DNA of 33,701 nt from an uncultured Caulobacteraceae bacterium (GTDB lineage: Bacteria > Pseudomonadota > Alphaproteobacteria > Caulobacterales > Caulobacteraceae), in the NCBI GenBank assembly GCA_903923135.1, contig CAIXWN010000122.1:1-33701 (forward strand). The letters run 5' to 3'. Position numbers and translations under genes: made by a program. Under the pieces are notes generated by a model. That model was not told the origin of the DNA, did no database searches, and saw nothing but the letters and a program-made list of their open reading frames with translations. Of the stretch, positions 1 to 7,042 are shown in pieces (position 1 is the first letter of the stretch; every line of letters starts with the position of its first letter).

Positions 1-182
1 CCGCCGCCGCCGCCGCGCCGCCGCGCCTGCACATCGGCGCGATCGAGATCCGCATGACCGCCCCGACGCCGCCCCCGCCGGCGGCCCCTCCGGCGCCGGT
101 CATCGTCGCCGCCTCGCCGGCCGGTCCCGCGGCGCCCCTGTCGCGGGGATTCGTCTCGCGCTTCGGCCTGGCCCAGGGCTGA
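1..182 (+). CDS. C-terminal end of an Ala/Pro-rich eCIS-associated protein (partial)
   Basis: Only the last 59 or so codons are present, in the frame ending at TGA 180-182. The start lies off the left edge. The translation begins with an Ala/Pro run, then reads LHIGAIEIR, then a long Pro/Ala stretch ending SRFGLAQG. I do not recognise a named domain. Short proteins with an H-IGxIEIR-like motif occur immediately upstream of DUF4255 genes in contractile-injection loci (recollection, not checked). The next gene starts only six bases after the stop, so it is almost certainly in the same operon. The first bases are a GCC/GCG-rich tract that simply encodes the Ala run. Function unknown; a structural or assembly role in the particle is inferred from position only. 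Confidence 0.6.
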   Translation, partial: AAAAAPPRLHIGAIEIRMTAPTPPPPAAPPAPVIVAASPAGPAAPLSRGFVSRFGLAQG

Positions 183-188
183 CCGGCC

Positions 189-1463
189 GTGGCCTGGAGC
201 ACCCCCGACATCTCGCGTGTCACCGACGCCCTCAGCGACCTGCTCACCCAGGCCCTGGCCGACGCGGTCAACCCGCCGCTGAGCATTCCCCACTTCACCG
301 TCAAGATGAGCCTCTCCAGCCCGGAGATCGCCCGCGGCGAGGCGCCCTGCCAGCTGACCCTCTATCTGATGCACGTCGGCCGCGACCCCACCTGGCGCAA
401 CACCCCCGCCGCGGGGCCCCGCCCGCAGCTGAACACCGCCCAGCCCCTCAGCCTCAACCTCTACTATCTGCTCACCGCCTGGGCCGGCCCCGACTACACC
501 AGCGAGCAGCGCGCGATGACCATCGCCCTGCAGGCCTTCCACACTCGCCCCGTCTATCGCCTGCCGCCGACCAACGACGAGGTGACCATCACCGTCGAGG
601 CCGACACCATCGAGGAGATGAGCCGACTGTGGCAGGCCTTCACCGTGCCCATGCGGCTCTCCTGCGTGGTCAAGGTCGGGGTGGTCTTCGTCACCCCGGC
701 CCTGCTGGCGCCCAAGCCGCAGCCGCCGCCGGTCACCGCCAACCTCGCCGTCGGTCCGACCCCCGGCGCCGGCGACCCGCCGGTGCTCTACGCGGCGATG
801 AACCTCGCCTTCGCCCCCTATCCGCCGCCGGCCGATCCGGCCCTGCAGACCGTCTCCGGCGGCGAGTTGGTCGCGGTCGGCGGCAGCAACATCGTGCTGC
901 GGGGCGCGGGTCTCGACCAGGCCGCCGCCGCCCAGGTCTTCCTCTCCACCGCCGACGGCCTCACCGAATGGCGTATCACCGCCGCGCCGGCGTGGCGCAC
1001 GGGCGCGGCCTCGCCGGGCGAGCTGGCTCTCACCCTGCCGGTCGCCTACGTCAATCCCGCCAGCGGCGCCCCGGCGCCGCCCGCCCGGACCCCGGCCCCC
1101 GGGGTCTATCGCCTGTCCGTCGGCCGCAACGTCCCGGCGCCCAAGGTGCGCAGCAACACCGTTCCCCTGACCGTCGCCGCGCGGATCGACAGCCTCGCGG
1201 CGCCGCCCACGCCGGGCGCCCACTACACCCTCGCCGGCGCCGGCTTCGCCACCGCCCCGGGCGCCACCACCGTCAGCCTGGGGGCCATCCCGCTGGCCCC
1301 CTCCGGGGCCGCCTCGCCGCCGCCGGGTCGTTTCCACGTGGCCGCGGGCGGCGCGTCTATCGCCTTCACCCTGCCGGCGATCCTGCCGCCCCCGGGGACT
1401 TATCCCATCGGGGTGGTTGTCAACGGCGTGCCCTGCCTGCCCGGCTTCACGGTGACCCTGTGA
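189..1463 (+). CDS. DUF4255 (Pvc16 N-terminal-like) eCIS cap/terminator protein
   Basis: This is a 424-aa protein started by GTG six bases after the previous stop. Residues 1-180 match the DUF4255/Pvc16_N pattern: an early ISRVTDALSDLL helix, the segment PCQLTLYLMHVGRDPTWRN, then LNLYYLLTAW. Members of this family cap the sheath-tube complex of eCIS and related phage-tail-like particles. Residues from about 215 to the end are Gly/Ala/Pro-rich beta segments resembling two IPT/TIG Ig-like modules, for example SGGELVAVGGSNIVLRGAGL near residue 225 and a second near residue 345. The stop codon overlaps the GTG of the ATPase gene. Cap-protein plus AAA+ ATPase is a hallmark pair of eCIS, which separates this locus from an ordinary prophage tail. 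Family assignment is strong; the exact structural role is by analogy. Confidence 0.88.
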   Translation: MAWSTPDISRVTDALSDLLTQALADAVNPPLSIPHFTVKMSLSSPEIARGEAPCQLTLYLMHVGRDPTWRNTPAAGPRPQLNTAQPLSLNLYYLLTAWAGPDYTSEQRAMTIALQAFHTRPVYRLPPTNDEVTITVEADTIEEMSRLWQAFTVPMRLSCVVKVGVVFVTPALLAPKPQPPPVTANLAVGPTPGAGDPPVLYAAMNLAFAPYPPPADPALQTVSGGELVAVGGSNIVLRGAGLDQAAAAQVFLSTADGLTEWRITAAPAWRTGAASPGELALTLPVAYVNPASGAPAPPARTPAPGVYRLSVGRNVPAPKVRSNTVPLTVAARIDSLAAPPTPGAHYTLAGAGFATAPGATTVSLGAIPLAPSGAASPPPGRFHVAAGGASIAFTLPAILPPPGTYPIGVVVNGVPCLPGFTVTL

Positions 1464-3484
1464 CCGTCGTCGCCGTGCTCAGATCCGACCCCTCCGCCGC
1501 CGCCCCGGCCGCGATGCGGCCCGCCGCCGCCCTGGTCCTCGACCTCGCCCGCCTGCGCGCCCGCCGCCTGGTCCTCTGGCAGGAGGAGGTCTGGCGGGCC
1601 GGACGCTCCAGCCCCGACCAGGGCCTGGCGATCACCGCCGGCGAGGTCGCCTGGCTGCTCGCCGGCGACGAGGCCGCCCGCCACGAGACCGGCTTTCTCG
1701 CCGCCCATCCCGAGGCCGCCGCCCTCGAGCGGACGATCCGCGACACCGAGGCCGCCCTGGCCGCCGACGGCGCCTGGGCCACCCTGACCGGGTCCTTCGA
1801 TCTCGACCTGGCCGAGGCCGACCTGCTGGTCCTGCTGGCGGCGGCCGAGATCGACCCGGGCCTGCAGCGGGTGTTCGCCTACCTCCACGACGACAGCCGC
1901 CTGACCCAGCCCTCGGCAGGCCTGTCCCGCCGCCTGGCGCGCCGCCCGGGGTCCGTCTGGACCGGCGAGGCCCTGCGCCGCTGGCGCCTGGCCTCGCCCC
2001 TCGACGATCCTTCGCCCCTGGCCCTGACCGCGCCCTGGCGGATCGACCCGGCGGTGATGACCGCCCTTCACCACGGCGACTGGCGCGATCCCCGCCTGGC
2101 CGGCGCCGTCAACCTGATCACGGGGGCCGATCTGGCGGGAACCCTGCCGCTCCACGCTGCGGCCCAGGCCGGTCTGGCCGCCTGCGCCGACCTGCGGGAG
2201 GTCGAGCTGACCGGGCCGCCGGGCATCGGCCGCCAGACCCTGGCGGCGCGCCACGCGCAGAGCTGCGGAGGGCCGCTGTTGTCCGCGGATGTCCCGCTGC
2301 TGCTCGCTCAGGGCCTGGAACCGCGCGACCTTGTCACCCTGGTGCTGCGTCAGGCCCGCTTCTGCCGGGCCCTGGCCTATTTCCGCGACGCCGACGCCGT
2401 CCCCGCGGCCGAGTGGGACCTCGCCCGGCGGCTGGGCGTCGACTACCTGCGCGGCGTCCGTCTGCCATCCGCGGCCGGCGCCGAAGTCGCCCTGCCGCCC
2501 CTGGCCCTGGCCGAGCGCCTGCAGCTTTGGACCGCCCGGCGGAGCGATCCGGCCCCCTCGGCCCTGTTCACCCACCGCCTGACCCCGGCCGAGGTCCGCC
2601 GGCTCGCCGACGCCCGGCCCGGCGAGACCGCGCGCATCGGCGGTCGCCGTCCCGACCACGCGCTGCTCTCCCGGCTGCCGTGCCCCTATGACTGGGACGA
2701 CCTGGTCCTGCCCCCCGACATCGCCCGTCAGCTGCGGGAGTTCGCCGACCAGGTCCGCCTGCGCTGGAGCGTCTACGACGACTGGGGGTTCGGCCGCCTG
2801 GCTCACCTGGGCTTCGGCATATCGGCCCTGTTCGGCGGCCCCAGCGGCGCCGGCAAGACCATGGCCGCCCAGGTCATCGCCCGCTCGCTTGGCCTCGACC
2901 TCTATCGCGTCGACCTCGCCGGTGTGGTCAACAAATATATCGGCGAGACCGAGAAGCGCCTGCGCGAGGTGTTCGACGCCTGCGAGCACGCCGGCGCCCT
3001 GCTGTTCTTCGACGAGGCCGACGCCCTCTTCGGCGCCCGCATGCAGGTCAAGGACGCCCATGACCGCTTCGCCAACATCGAGACCAACTATCTGCTGCAG
3101 CGCATCGAGAGCTTCGACGGCGTCGCCATCCTGGCCACGAACCGCCGCAATGACATCGACCAGGCCTTCGTGCGGCGCCTGCGCTTCGTCATCGAGTTCA
3201 TGGCCCCCCGGGCCGACGAGCGACTGACGCTCTGGCGCCGGGCCCTGCCGTCGCATGCGCCGGGCGGCGAGCCTCTGCTGGACGACATCGACTGGCGCCT
3301 GCTCGCCGATCGGCTGGAGATGACCGGGGCGGAGATCAAGAACACCGTTCTGGCCGCCGCCTTCCTGGCCCGGGCCGAGGGCGAGCGCATCGGCATGCGC
3401 CATCTGCTCGGCGCGGCGCAGCGCGAACTGGCCAAGCAGCGCGGGAAACTGCCGGTCACCCTCAGAGAGGCCGCGGGCGCATGA
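1460..3484 (+). CDS. Tandem AAA+ ATPase of the injection system (Pvc15-like)
   Basis: I place the start at GTG 1460, which gives a GTGA overlap with the preceding stop and a 674-aa product. The open frame continues upstream inside the DUF4255 gene, but that part is an antiphase shadow. The C-terminal AAA+ module is intact: Walker A GPSGAGKT at 460-467, Walker B LLFFDEAD at 514-521, a sensor-1-like AILATNRR and an arginine-finger-like RRLRF further on. A degenerate first module precedes it, with GPPGIGRQT at 252-260 (the Walker A Lys is Arg) and LAYFRDAD at 305-312 in place of Walker B. ATPases of this type accompany every well-studied eCIS and are thought to act in assembly or cargo handling in the producing cell. 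The stop overlaps the ATG of the next gene. Confidence 0.9.
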   Translation: MTVVAVLRSDPSAAAPAAMRPAAALVLDLARLRARRLVLWQEEVWRAGRSSPDQGLAITAGEVAWLLAGDEAARHETGFLAAHPEAAALERTIRDTEAALAADGAWATLTGSFDLDLAEADLLVLLAAAEIDPGLQRVFAYLHDDSRLTQPSAGLSRRLARRPGSVWTGEALRRWRLASPLDDPSPLALTAPWRIDPAVMTALHHGDWRDPRLAGAVNLITGADLAGTLPLHAAAQAGLAACADLREVELTGPPGIGRQTLAARHAQSCGGPLLSADVPLLLAQGLEPRDLVTLVLRQARFCRALAYFRDADAVPAAEWDLARRLGVDYLRGVRLPSAAGAEVALPPLALAERLQLWTARRSDPAPSALFTHRLTPAEVRRLADARPGETARIGGRRPDHALLSRLPCPYDWDDLVLPPDIARQLREFADQVRLRWSVYDDWGFGRLAHLGFGISALFGGPSGAGKTMAAQVIARSLGLDLYRVDLAGVVNKYIGETEKRLREVFDACEHAGALLFFDEADALFGARMQVKDAHDRFANIETNYLLQRIESFDGVAILATNRRNDIDQAFVRRLRFVIEFMAPRADERLTLWRRALPSHAPGGEPLLDDIDWRLLADRLEMTGAEIKNTVLAAAFLARAEGERIGMRHLLGAAQRELAKQRGKLPVTLREAAGA

Positions 3485-3702
3485 CCGAGGTCGCCATTGA
3501 CCGCCTCGTGCTCGATCTGCCCGGGCTGGACGCCCAGACTGCCCGGGCGCTGGCGCTCGGCATCGCCGACGGCCTGGCCGGCGCCCGTCTGCGCGGCGAC
3601 CACGAACGCCTGACGATCACCCTCGACGCCACGGCCGCCGACGGCGCCCCGGGGGATCTGGCGGCGCAAATCGTCTACGCGCTGCTCAGCAGGATCGGGT
3701 GA
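3481..3702 (+). CDS. Small 73-aa protein of the injection operon, unknown function
   Basis: ATG 3481 overlaps the ATPase stop by four bases (ATGA), and the next gene starts five bases after this stop, so translation is coupled on both sides. The protein is short, with an N-terminal IDRLVLDLPGLD strand, an Ala/Leu-rich helix (TARALALGIADGLA) and a C-terminal helix. There are no cysteines, signal peptide or membrane segment. The beginning resembles the start of large tape-measure-associated proteins found in other contractile systems, but at this length it could equally be an adaptor or chaperone. I do not recognise a named family. It is probably real because its phase and junctions fit the operon exactly and the product reads as a folded alpha/beta protein. 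Confidence 0.7.
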   Translation: MTEVAIDRLVLDLPGLDAQTARALALGIADGLAGARLRGDHERLTITLDATAADGAPGDLAAQIVYALLSRIG

Positions 3703-3706
3703 GGGC

Positions 3707-4426
3707 ATGGCCGGAAAATTCCTTCGCGGCGCCCTGATCGAGTTCAGCGAGAGCTTCCCGCTGCCGATCCCGAACGTGATTATCTTCCAGTACAACCCCG
3801 AGACCATGACCCACGCCTGGACGCCGGCGACCACCAACCCGGCGACCAGCACCCCCGGCGCGGCGGGGGCGGCGGCCAACCCCCTGGCGATCACCGGCGA
3901 TCCGCAGGAGTCGTTCAGCTTCACCCTGGCCATGGACGCCAATGACATGATTGCCGACGGCGACGCCGTCGAGACCGGTCTCGCCACGGCGTCGGGCGTC
4001 TACACCCGCCTGGCGGCGCTGGAGATGTTGCTGTTTCCCACCGCGCCGCCTGGCGGCGGACTGATCGGCTCGGTCTCCTCGGCCCTGGGGATCGGCGGCG
4101 GAAGCGCCGCGCCCACACGGCAGGTTCCGGCCGCCCAGCTTCCCACCGTGCTGTTCGTCTGGGGCCCTGGCCGCATCGTTCCGGTGCGCGTGACCAGCCT
4201 GTCGATCACCGAGAAGCTGTACGATTCGGTGCTGCTCAATCCCACCCACGCCGAGGCGCAGATCGGTCTGCGGGTGCTCACCGCCCAGGAACTGCCGTTC
4301 GTCGACGGGCCTTTGGGGACCCTGGCGAAGATGGCGGCGACCTACTCCCACGGCCTGCGGGAGGCGCTGGCCCTGGCCAACCTCGCCAACGCCGCCGAGT
4401 CCATCGTCGGCATGTTGCCGGTCTAG
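3707..4426 (+). CDS. Baseplate hub protein (N-terminal half of Pvc7-like)
   Basis: The 239-aa product begins MAGKFLRGALIEF and carries the recognisable hub motif PNVIIFQYNPETMTH at about residues 22-36. In eCIS and related loci this domain belongs to the inner baseplate hub protein that also carries LysM in Pvc7/Afp7. The middle (about 90-150) is Gly/Pro/Ala-rich and probably flexible. The second half (FVWGPGRIVPVRVTSLSITEKLYD) continues the hub fold. Here the LysM-like part is not fused but is encoded by the next gene, 12 bases downstream. The product should sit between the tube end and the gpD/VgrG-like hub. Assignment rests on the YNPET motif and gene order. Confidence 0.8.
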   Translation: MAGKFLRGALIEFSESFPLPIPNVIIFQYNPETMTHAWTPATTNPATSTPGAAGAAANPLAITGDPQESFSFTLAMDANDMIADGDAVETGLATASGVYTRLAALEMLLFPTAPPGGGLIGSVSSALGIGGGSAAPTRQVPAAQLPTVLFVWGPGRIVPVRVTSLSITEKLYDSVLLNPTHAEAQIGLRVLTAQELPFVDGPLGTLAKMAATYSHGLREALALANLANAAESIVGMLPV

Positions 4427-4438
4427 GGAGAGGATCCG

Positions 4439-4717
4439 ATGTTCGCCGCCAACAGCCGCTACTACGGACTGGGAACCTACACGGTGAAGCTGCCCGGCGG
4501 TCGCACCGTCAGCGCCACCCAGCTTCCCCTGGCCCGTCCAGGGCCGCTGCTCGGATATCATCCCCGGGTCGCCGGCGATCGCCTGGACCTGCTTGCGGCG
4601 CGCTATCTGAACGAGCCGACCTGGACGTGGAAGCTGTGCGACGCCAACGGCTCGCCGTCCCCCGACGCCCTGATCGCCCGGCCGACCATCGGCATTCCGC
4701 GAGGCGGCGGGCGCTGA
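4439..4717 (+). CDS. LysM/gpX-like small baseplate protein
   Basis: This is a 92-aa protein with a clear ribosome-binding site (GGAGAGGA at 4427-4434). The C-terminal half GDRLDLLAARYLNEPTWTWK, then LCDANG and PTIGIP, is the pattern of phage tail protein X and compact LysM modules, which bind the tube or baseplate hub rather than cell wall in this setting. The N-terminal 40 residues form a short beta-rich lead (YTVKLPGGRTVSATQLPLA). In Photorhabdus and Serratia particles this domain is part of one Pvc7/Afp7 polypeptide; here it is separate. The stop TGA (4715-4717) shares a base with the ATG of the next gene. Confident as a real gene; family by pattern. Confidence 0.82.
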   Translation: MFAANSRYYGLGTYTVKLPGGRTVSATQLPLARPGPLLGYHPRVAGDRLDLLAARYLNEPTWTWKLCDANGSPSPDALIARPTIGIPRGGGR

Positions 4718-5835
4718 TGGCCAGCACGTTCGACATCCTGATCGCCGGAACGCCGGCCTCCGACTTCGACACACGGCTCGTCGAACTGGAGGTCGAGGAG
4801 AACGTCGATCTGCCGAGCGCCTTCCGCCTGACCCTGCCGGTGAGTCTGACATCGTCGGGCGACTACGACACGGTTTCGGACGCCCGTCTCGGGCCGCAGT
4901 CCAACATCGCCATCACCGCCCAGGCCGCCGACGGCAAGACGCACTGCCTCATCGACGGCTATGTGCTGGCCCAGGACATCCACCTCGATACGGGCACCTC
5001 GACCAGCAAGGTCAAGGTGTCAGGCCAGGACGCCAGCTGGCTGATGAACATGACCGAATCGGTCCGCGAATGGGCCGACGTCACCGACGGCGCGGCGGCC
5101 AACACCCTCTTCGGCGAATATGGCCTGACCCCGGATCCGCGCAATCTGGACAATGACTCCTCTGTCTACAGCGCCGACACCGCCAGCCTGATGCAGCGCG
5201 CCACCGACGCCCAGTTCCTGCGCACCCTCGCGCGCCGGTCCGGCAAGCTCTTCCGGGTGTTCTGCACCGATACGCCGGGCCAGCGGACCGGCCTGTTCGC
5301 CGCCCCGTCGATCGGCGGCAGTCCGGACGTCATCCTGACCCTCAACCCGGCCGACGCGGCCAACATCGGACCGCTGGACATCTCCTGGGACGTCATGCGG
5401 CCCAGCGCCGTGAGCGCCCAGCAGTTGCTGTTCACCGACGCCAGCGGGCAGGCCGCCGGCGGCGACAACAGCGACTCGGGGCTGACGGGGCTGGACGCCA
5501 CGGGTCTCGCGACGTTCGCCGGCTCGCCGGTGAAGACCATCCTGACGACCTCGGCCTCCGACGCCGTGACCCTGACTCAGCGGGCCCAGGCGGTCCTGCA
5601 GGAGTCGGGCTGGTTTGTCCGCTGCGAAGGCTCGACCGACGCCGCCCGCCTGGGCGCGATTCTGCGCGCCGGCGCCGTGGCCCAGGTGAACGCCGCCGGA
5701 TCGCTCCACTCCGGCTCCTATTTCGTCTGGAGCGTTCGCCATCACATCACCGCCGACAAGCACGAGATGAAGTTCGTTCTGGTGCGCAACGCGGTCGGCG
5801 CTGCGGCGACCGGCGCGCCGGCGGTGGGGCCATGA
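4717..5835 (+). CDS. gpD/VgrG-like baseplate hub protein (Pvc8 N-terminal type)
   Basis: The frame is open further upstream, but I start at ATG 4717 because it sits in a TGATG junction with the LysM-like gene and the protein then begins MASTFDILIAGTPASDFD, as hub proteins of this family do. Length is 372 aa. Early strands (VELEVEENVDLPSAFRLTLP) form the first beta-barrel-like domain of phage late-control protein D. Residues about 160-200 (QFLRTLARRSGKLFRVFCTD) match the conserved helix of the family. The C-terminal part (SGSYFVWSVRHHITADKHEMKFVLVRNAVG) is the usual end. It forms the trimeric hub holding the spike; the gp5/OB part is encoded by the next gene, overlapping by four bases. Confidence 0.88.
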   Translation: MASTFDILIAGTPASDFDTRLVELEVEENVDLPSAFRLTLPVSLTSSGDYDTVSDARLGPQSNIAITAQAADGKTHCLIDGYVLAQDIHLDTGTSTSKVKVSGQDASWLMNMTESVREWADVTDGAAANTLFGEYGLTPDPRNLDNDSSVYSADTASLMQRATDAQFLRTLARRSGKLFRVFCTDTPGQRTGLFAAPSIGGSPDVILTLNPADAANIGPLDISWDVMRPSAVSAQQLLFTDASGQAAGGDNSDSGLTGLDATGLATFAGSPVKTILTTSASDAVTLTQRAQAVLQESGWFVRCEGSTDAARLGAILRAGAVAQVNAAGSLHSGSYFVWSVRHHITADKHEMKFVLVRNAVGAAATGAPAVGP

Positions 5836-6338
5836 ACGACGCCCTGGTCCTCGACCTGCTGGAGCGGGTGAAACACCGTTACTACGGCAAGTATCGCGGT
5901 GTCGTCGTTGACGTCGACCCCACGACCATGCGCCTCAAGGCCTCGGTGCCCGACATCCTGCTGGGGTCGCCCACGGGCTGGTGCATGGCCTGTGTGCCCT
6001 ACGCCGGCCCGGGGGTGGGCTTCGCCATGCTGCCGGCAGTGGGCAGCGGTGTCTGGATCGAGTTCGAGAAGGGCGAACTGTCGCTGCCGATCTGGGTGGG
6101 CTGCTACTGGCGCACCGGCGAAACGCCGCCCACAGCGTCGGCGACGACCCGGGTTGTGGCGACCGATGCGGGGTCTCTGACCTTCGATGACCAGGCCGCC
6201 ACCGTCACCCTGGCCGACAAGGCCGGCGACAGTGTCGCGCTCACCGGCGGCGCCGTCACCATCACCTCGGGCAAGGGCAAGATCGTCGCCGACGCCACCG
6301 GGGTCACACTCAACGATTCCTCCCTGGTTGTGACCTGA
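5832..6338 (+). CDS. gp5/gpV-like spike protein with OB-fold
   Basis: The 168-aa product starts at ATG 5832 in an ATGA overlap. Residues about 10-100 (YYGKYRGVVVDVDPTT, LGSPTGWCMACVPYAGPGVGF, SGVWIEFEKGELSLPIWVG) form the OB-fold typical of phage baseplate assembly protein V and VgrG gp5 domains. Residues about 105-168 are short repeated beta turns (GSLTFDDQAATVTLADKAGD and on), consistent with a trimeric beta-helical needle. No lysozyme or C-terminal effector domain is attached, so the needle is short. It should sit on the gpD-like hub and carry the PAAR-like tip encoded next. Confidence 0.88.
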   Translation: MNDALVLDLLERVKHRYYGKYRGVVVDVDPTTMRLKASVPDILLGSPTGWCMACVPYAGPGVGFAMLPAVGSGVWIEFEKGELSLPIWVGCYWRTGETPPTASATTRVVATDAGSLTFDDQAATVTLADKAGDSVALTGGAVTITSGKGKIVADATGVTLNDSSLVVT

Positions 6339-6658
6339 TGCCCGGCCTGCTGACCACCGCCAGCACCCTGATGTGTCCGCACGGCGGAACGGTGATGGCG
6401 ACGCCCGGAGCGAGCCAGGCGGTGGCCGACGCGGTGATCCTGCGCAGTTCCGACAGCTTCTCCATCGTCGGCTGCCCGTTCCAGGTCTCCGGCGCGCCGC
6501 AGCCGTGCACCACGGTCCTGTGGGTCTCCACCGCCCAGAAGGTCCGGCACGCGGGCGATTTCGTTCTGACCGAGGCCAGCGTCGGCCTGTGCCTGGGGCC
6601 GGCGCCGCAGGGCACGGTCCTGGTCTCGGCCACGCAGAGCCAGGTGAGCGGCCTATGA
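6338..6658 (+). CDS. PAAR-like spike-tip protein
   Basis: This is a 106-aa protein in a TGATG junction with the spike gene. It has the features of PAAR-like/DUF4280-type tip proteins: short, beta-rich, Gly-rich, with candidate metal ligands C13 and H15 (in TLMCPHGG), C46 (in VGCPF) and C57. Classic PAAR tips use three His and one Cys; here the set would be Cys-rich. Position directly after the gp5-like spike and before gp25 is the expected place for the sharpening tip (Pvc10-like). The family call is based on motif spacing and context; the metal site is inferred. Confidence 0.75.
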   Translation: MPGLLTTASTLMCPHGGTVMATPGASQAVADAVILRSSDSFSIVGCPFQVSGAPQPCTTVLWVSTAQKVRHAGDFVLTEASVGLCLGPAPQGTVLVSATQSQVSGL

Positions 6659-7041
6659 TCCGTCACGACATCGCCCATCCGTTCGCCATCGACGCCGGGT
6701 CCGGCCAGGCGGCCCAGGCGGCCTATCAGGATCATGTCGACCAGATGATCCGCCAGGTCCTGCTGACCGATCCGGGCGAGCGGGTCTGCCTGCCGACGTT
6801 TGGCGCCGGCCTGCGCCGGCTGCTCTTCGCGCCCCTGTCGGCCCAGTTGCAGTCGACTACGAGGATGATCGTCACCCAGGCGCTGCACACCTGGCTGGGC
6901 GACCAGATCACGGTGCAGACGGTCACCGTCGACACCCCGATCAGCGCGCCAGGCCTCCCGGAAGGAACGATCCTGGTCACGGTCGGCTACGTGCTGATCG
7001 AGACCCAGTCCGTCCGCCAGACCCAGGTTCAGGTGATTTAG
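6655..7041 (+). CDS. gp25-like baseplate wedge protein (GPW/gp25 family)
   Basis: Starts at ATG 6655 in an ATGA overlap; 128 aa, the usual size for gp25/Pvc9. The central region DQMIRQVLLTDPGERVCLPTF, then GAGLRRLLFAP, matches the GPW_gp25 signature: a helix, L-T-xPGER, and FG-G-L--LLF-P. The helix MIVTQALHTWL and the strand VTVGYVLI follow as in the family. gp25 proteins nucleate sheath polymerisation at the baseplate and are among the most conserved parts of contractile machines. One base separates its stop from the next start. Confidence 0.92.
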   Translation: MIRHDIAHPFAIDAGSGQAAQAAYQDHVDQMIRQVLLTDPGERVCLPTFGAGLRRLLFAPLSAQLQSTTRMIVTQALHTWLGDQITVQTVTVDTPISAPGLPEGTILVTVGYVLIETQSVRQTQVQVI

Positions 7042-7042
7042 G

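Noticed and set aside
1-20. GCC/GCG microsatellite-like repeat at the left edge
   Set aside because: It is in frame with the upstream coding sequence and simply encodes an Ala/Pro run.
629-1459. N-terminal extension of the ATPase reading frame into the DUF4255 gene
   Set aside because: The extension is Arg/Pro-rich out-of-frame sequence; GTG 1460 gives the normal four-base overlap and a family-like length.
1400-3403. Long minus-strand ORF (667 codons) opposite the ATPase gene
   Set aside because: Antisense shadow caused by high GC; the translation is Gly/Gln/Ala-rich without domains, while the plus strand encodes clear AAA+ motifs.
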